Assembly (NCBI GenBank): GCA_015904055.1
Contig: JABMDE010000034.1
Location: 1-28,579, forward strand
DNA from: Nitrospira sp.
Lineage (GTDB): Bacteria > Nitrospirota > Nitrospiria > Nitrospirales > Nitrospiraceae
Direction: 5' to 3'
Length of the DNA stretch: 28,579 bases
Shown: positions 25,727-28,579 of the stretch, piece by piece
Numbering within the stretch: the first letter of the stretch is position 1
Layout of the letters: the number at the start of each line of letters is the position of its first letter
Position numbers and translations under genes: made by a program
Notes under the pieces: generated by a model
Database searches by the model: none
What the model was told of the DNA's origin: nothing
Seen by the model: the letters and a program-made list of their open reading frames with translations, nothing else

Positions 25727-27178
25727 ATGCGCGCTAAAATCCTCGTCGTCGATGATGACCCTGATATCCGCCTCAGCTTGCAAAATCGTATCAGTTTTAT
25801 GGGACACGACCCGGTAACCGCAACGGACGGGAAAGAGGCGCTTCGCCTCATCCAGGAAGAGGAGCCGGATCTTGTCCTGCTGGACTTGGAGCTTCCACTC
25901 CTCTCCGGGCTGGATGTGCTCAGGCACGTCCGGGACACCGTTACCCAGCACGACTCTCCGGGCAAGGAGACGCCGCAGACACCGGGAACGCAGCCAACCC
26001 CGCTCATCGTCATCCTCACCGCCTACGGAACCATTGAACGTGCCGTGGAGGCCATGCAACTCGGCGCCTTTGATTTTGTGCCGAAGCCGTTTACCGCAGA
26101 CCACCTCACCGTCGTCATCAACAAGGCCTTGGCCACCGTCGCCCTCCACCGTCAAGTCGATACGCTCCGCAAGGAGGTCAATGATCAGTTCGAACCGATC
26201 GTCTCGACCAGTACGCAGATGAACGAACAACTGACGATGGCCAAACAGGCAGCCGATTCCTCCGTGACGGTCTTGTTACTCGGCGAAACAGGGACGGGGA
26301 AGGAAGTGGTCGCTCGTGCCATTCATCGCTGGAGTCCACGCTCCACAAAACCATTTATTGCCGTCAATTGCGCCGCCTTTCCTGAAAATCTATTGGAAAA
26401 TGAACTCTTTGGCCACGAGAAGGGCGCGTTCACCGGAGCTATGAAGCGGGAGCCCGGAAAAATTGAGATCGCCGATGGCGGGACGCTGTTTCTTGACGAG
26501 ATCGGCGACATGCCCCTCACGATGCAAAGCCATCTCTTGCGAGTCCTTCAGGATCAGACCTTCTACCGCGTCGGCGGAACGCACGCAGTACGAACCGATG
26601 TCCGCTTTATCGCCGCCACGAATAAGGACCTGAAACAGGCGATTCGTCAAGGAACATTCCGTGAAGACCTGTACTTTCGCCTTGCCGTGATTACCATCGC
26701 CCTGCCCCCGCTGCGTGAACGCAGAGAGGACCTGGCCACGCTCATCAATCATGTCCTCAATCGACCCAGCAATGTGGGTTTGCGTAGACGCTTGACGCTC
26801 AGCGACGAGGCATTCCAGGCGCTGCACCGGTACCCTTGGCCTGGCAATGTGCGTGAATTGGAAAATGTGCTCACTCGTGCGCTCATTTTATGCCCCGGCG
26901 ACACGATCGGGCTCAAACACCTTGCATTGACTGAGGCAACTCCTTCAGCCCCCTCCACACCCTCAGTGGATCAGGAACCGACCCCTGACATGCTATTTCG
27001 CTCCTATCATAAGAACATGGACGCGTATAGTCAGAAACTCATTGAGACGGCCTTGCGTCGGAACGGGTGGAATCAGACGAAGGCCGCAGCCGAACTCGGT
27101 CTGCAACGGACCTACTTGACCAAATTGCTCCGGCAGAAGCAGATTCCCGGCAAACCCCCTACGACGCCCTCAGACTGA
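25727..27178 (+). CDS. NtrC-family sigma-54-dependent response regulator
   Basis: The product has 483 residues from ATG 25727 (GAAAGGA upstream). An N-terminal receiver (ILVVDDDPDIRLSL; phosphorylated D53 in LVLLDLELP) is followed by the AAA+ domain with Walker A GETGTGKE (186-193), the sigma-54 contact loop GAFTGA (233-238) and LFLDEIGDMP. A C-terminal Fis-type helix-turn-helix (NQTKAAAELGLQRTYLTKLL) completes the protein. It activates transcription by sigma-54 polymerase from distant sites. Two strong sigma-54 promoters in this window (10469 and 20151) are its obvious candidate targets. The receiver is unusual in carrying a Pro/Thr-rich insert of about 20 residues (QHDSPGKETPQTPGTQPT) before the strand IVILTAYG. 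Confidence 0.93.
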   Translation: MRAKILVVDDDPDIRLSLQNRISFMGHDPVTATDGKEALRLIQEEEPDLVLLDLELPLLSGLDVLRHVRDTVTQHDSPGKETPQTPGTQPTPLIVILTAYGTIERAVEAMQLGAFDFVPKPFTADHLTVVINKALATVALHRQVDTLRKEVNDQFEPIVSTSTQMNEQLTMAKQAADSSVTVLLLGETGTGKEVVARAIHRWSPRSTKPFIAVNCAAFPENLLENELFGHEKGAFTGAMKREPGKIEIADGGTLFLDEIGDMPLTMQSHLLRVLQDQTFYRVGGTHAVRTDVRFIAATNKDLKQAIRQGTFREDLYFRLAVITIALPPLRERREDLATLINHVLNRPSNVGLRRRLTLSDEAFQALHRYPWPGNVRELENVLTRALILCPGDTIGLKHLALTEATPSAPSTPSVDQEPTPDMLFRSYHKNMDAYSQKLIETALRRNGWNQTKAAAELGLQRTYLTKLLRQKQIPGKPPTTPSD

Positions 27179-27435
27179 AAGGCTGGGCGAAACCTCTGAC
27201 AATGTTTCCGCCTCGTCGTTCGGTCTCTCAGAACAGCGACGGACCACATCAGCCCTGCCTGCCCAGATGATCTGCATCTAACTAGATCCAGTTTGGAATC
27301 CAATCCGATTCAGGCGCAAGCCGTGAAACGAGACGCCCCCGCGCTAACCATTGAAATACAATGAGTTAGGCGACGATTCTGTCTGGCCCAATAAATGCTA
27401 GGTATGTCTCGTAACGAAGCTCAGGAGGATCCTTG
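27179..27435. other. Intergenic region with a possible sigma-54 promoter (27384-27399)
   Basis: TGGCCCAATAAATGCT has the GG-N10-GC spacing (GG 27385-27386, GC 27397-27398) but two or three mismatches to the consensus. It faces the three small ORFs. A weak hairpin CATTG-AAATA-CAATG precedes it. No gene or convincing terminator was found after the response regulator. Confidence 0.3.
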
Positions 27436-27507
27436 ATGTGGACCTCTTCACCGGAGAAGGCGGACTCTATCATCGGATTTCGAACACACAACTCACCCTC
27501 CACGTGA
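27436..27507 (+). CDS. Very small ORF (23 codons) with a strong ribosome site
   Basis: CAGGAGGATCCTTG places a perfect GGAGG 7 bp before ATG 27436. The peptide is MWTSSPEKADSIIGFRTHNS plus PST, hydrophilic and without a membrane segment. It is called because of the ribosome site and because two further small ORFs with good sites follow on the same strand. It may be a leader peptide rather than a functional protein. Confidence 0.35.
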   Translation: MWTSSPEKADSIIGFRTHNSPST

Positions 27508-27546
27508 CTCCATCACGATGGAGACAGAGAAAGGAAGGGTAGAAAT

Positions 27547-27633
27547 ATGCCGAGCGACCTGACGATGTTGACCATCACGTTGGCGATGAGCGTCACAATT
27601 ATTGTATTGGCAATGTTCTTGCGCAAGACCTGA
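27547..27633 (+). CDS. Small single-pass membrane peptide, 28 residues
   Basis: AAAGGAAGGG lies just upstream of ATG 27547. The peptide MPSDLTMLTITLAMSVTIIV LAMFLRKT is a short polar N-terminus, one hydrophobic helix of about 20 residues and a basic C-terminus (RKT), predicting an inner-membrane helix with the C-terminus in the cytoplasm. It ends 13 bp before the next small ORF. Such peptides often are accessory subunits of membrane complexes, but no partner is visible here. Confidence 0.5.
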   Translation: MPSDLTMLTITLAMSVTIIVLAMFLRKT

Positions 27634-27646
27634 AAATGAGGAGCGC

Positions 27647-27769
27647 ATGGCTACGAACTCAGCAGATGGGAGGGGGTACAACGCTATGGTGGTATTGATT
27701 ATAGGAGCGCTCATGGTCAGCGCGACAATAGGGTTGATGTATATCACGATCGGCTATGATCAAGAGTAA
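27647..27769 (+). CDS. Small single-pass membrane peptide, 40 residues
   Basis: TGAGGAG lies a few bases before ATG 27647. The product has a polar N-terminus (MATNSADGRGYNA), one hydrophobic helix (MVVLIIGALMVSATIGLMYI) and an acidic end (GYDQE). It is not recognisable as CydX, CcoQ or another known small subunit. Close spacing with the 28-residue peptide suggests one transcript and possibly one complex. Confidence 0.5.
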   Translation: MATNSADGRGYNAMVVLIIGALMVSATIGLMYITIGYDQE

Positions 27770-27780
27770 TCGCAGTGCAG

Positions 27781-27870
27781 CCGTTATCTATCACCCTAAC
27801 GGTTATGAACGTGACCTGCTGGATTGAGCACGAGCCGTGATGAGATCAATCCCCTCGCCCGGCTCGTGCT
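27781..27870. repeat. Two inverted repeats after the small ORFs
   Basis: CCGTTA (27781-27786) pairs with TAACGG (27797-27802). AGCACGAGCCG (27827-27837) pairs perfectly with CGGCTCGTGCT (27860-27870) across 22 bases. Neither is followed by a T-run, so they may be Rho-type ends or RNA structures. The rest of 27770-28066 contains no gene, apart from a 6-bp hairpin CCGCAC-ATAAC-GTGCGG at 28048-28064 beside the tRNA 3' end. Confidence 0.4.
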
Positions 27871-28066
27871 ACACAGCAACAGAACCGGCACGAATCACTC
27901 CGCCGCGCCAGAAACGATTCACGGTGTTCTGGTTGAGATTGTGACTGCAAGACCGAGGTACTGGCTCGAGCCAAGAACAAGAACCTGCCGCACTGGCGGG
28001 GTGTATCTGCGCGCGACACTACCGATACGACAATGGATAGCGCACGGCCGCACATAACGTGCGGTG

Positions 28067-28143
<77 letters not shown>

Positions 28144-28234
28144 ACATGTCCGACGCGCTGAGGATCGAATCCTCAGTCCATTCAGCAATCACCTGATCAC
28201 GACCGCTTCGCACTGATTATTCGGCATTCCGCTC

Positions 28235-28579
28235 TTACAACAGCTCTCGCAACTTCAAGAACGCCTTCGCGCGATGACTGACACAATTTTTCTCTTCCGG
28301 AGTCAACTCAGCCAGCGTCTTTCCCAACTCGGGCACGAAGAACACCGGATCATACCCGAAACCCTTCGAACCAACTGACGTTTCTGTAATGGTCCCACTC
28401 AATTCCCCGGCTGCGACTTGCACCCCACCCCCGGACGATAGTACAAGCGCCGCCACGGTAATGAATCTGGCGGTCCGTCGGGTGGGCGGGACTCCGTGCA
28501 ATTCCTGGATCAGCTTCCGGCAATTATCCTCGTATGTCGCATGCTCTCCGGCATAACGCGCGGCGTAGACCCCCGGACG
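28235..28579 (-). CDS. rdgB: RdgB/HAM1-family XTP/dITP diphosphatase, C-terminal part (5' end outside window)
   Basis: The frame is open from the window edge to TAA at 28235, about 114 residues. It shows RPGVYAARYAG, TARFITVAALVL, the diagnostic GSKGFGYDPVFFVPELGKTL AEL, and EEKNCVSHRAKAF near the end. The enzyme hydrolyses deaminated purine nucleoside triphosphates (dITP, XTP) to monophosphates, keeping them out of DNA and RNA. The substrate-binding SHR motif and the FGYDP loop are intact. The metal-binding N-terminal part is outside the window. Confidence 0.92.
   Translation of the reverse strand, partial: RPGVYAARYAGEHATYEDNCRKLIQELHGVPPTRRTARFITVAALVLSSGGGVQVAAGELSGTITETSVGSKGFGYDPVFFVPELGKTLAELTPEEKNCVSHRAKAFLKLRELL

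Overview
The window looks like a piece of a Nitrospira-type (Nitrospirota) chromosome. This rests on a moderately GC-rich Gram-negative gene set, a porin whose recognisable core (the RTSFNA, DNARIYINGSIHKY and GRTLVPSERGELNGPFYHAT region) resembles the major Nitrospira porins, and abundant outer-membrane and two-component genes. The assignment comes from recall of these families, not from a search.

Layout. 1-3.7 kb: the 3' end of an unknown gene, a YefM/RelE-type toxin-antitoxin pair with a likely leaderless promoter, a lone VapB-type antitoxin, a porin gene broken by a frameshift just after its signal peptide, and a lone PIN-domain (VapC-like) toxin. 3.7-7.3 kb: a scarred accessory region. 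A ZorA-like motor protein is followed by a truncated ZorB-like OmpA/MotB protein, which runs head-on into a truncated hflX. Next come a short tyrosine-recombinase remnant, tRNA-Arg(TCT) and decayed sequence. This reads as the leftover of an integrated Zorya-like defence locus after a deletion, though an assembly misjoin must be excluded.

7.3-20 kb: a secretion locus. A large secreted zinc metallopeptidase is divergent from a set of same-strand genes: small secreted Cys-tailed protein, TpsA (haemagglutinin-like exoprotein), TpsB (FhaC/ShlB transporter), four-helix-bundle protein, exported TPR-CHAT protease-like protein and DUF928 protein. Heptanucleotide repeats of the GCTGAAG/CTTCAGC type occur in this locus, twice inside coding sequence. 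A near-perfect sigma-54 promoter precedes the set.

20-27.2 kb: a sensory and uptake operon. It holds a TonB-dependent receptor behind a second near-perfect sigma-54 promoter, an ABC_sub_bind-type periplasmic binding protein, a GAF-containing histidine kinase and an NtrC-family sigma-54 activator. The simplest reading is that this kinase/activator pair controls its own operon and perhaps the secretion locus. 27.2-28.6 kb: three tandem very small ORFs (two single-pass membrane peptides) behind a weaker sigma-54-like site, then tRNA-Pro(TGG) and the 3' part of rdgB.

The best candidates for something undescribed are the TPS/CHAT/DUF928/metallopeptidase locus with its presumed sigma-54 control, the broken Zorya-like locus, and the small membrane-peptide cluster.
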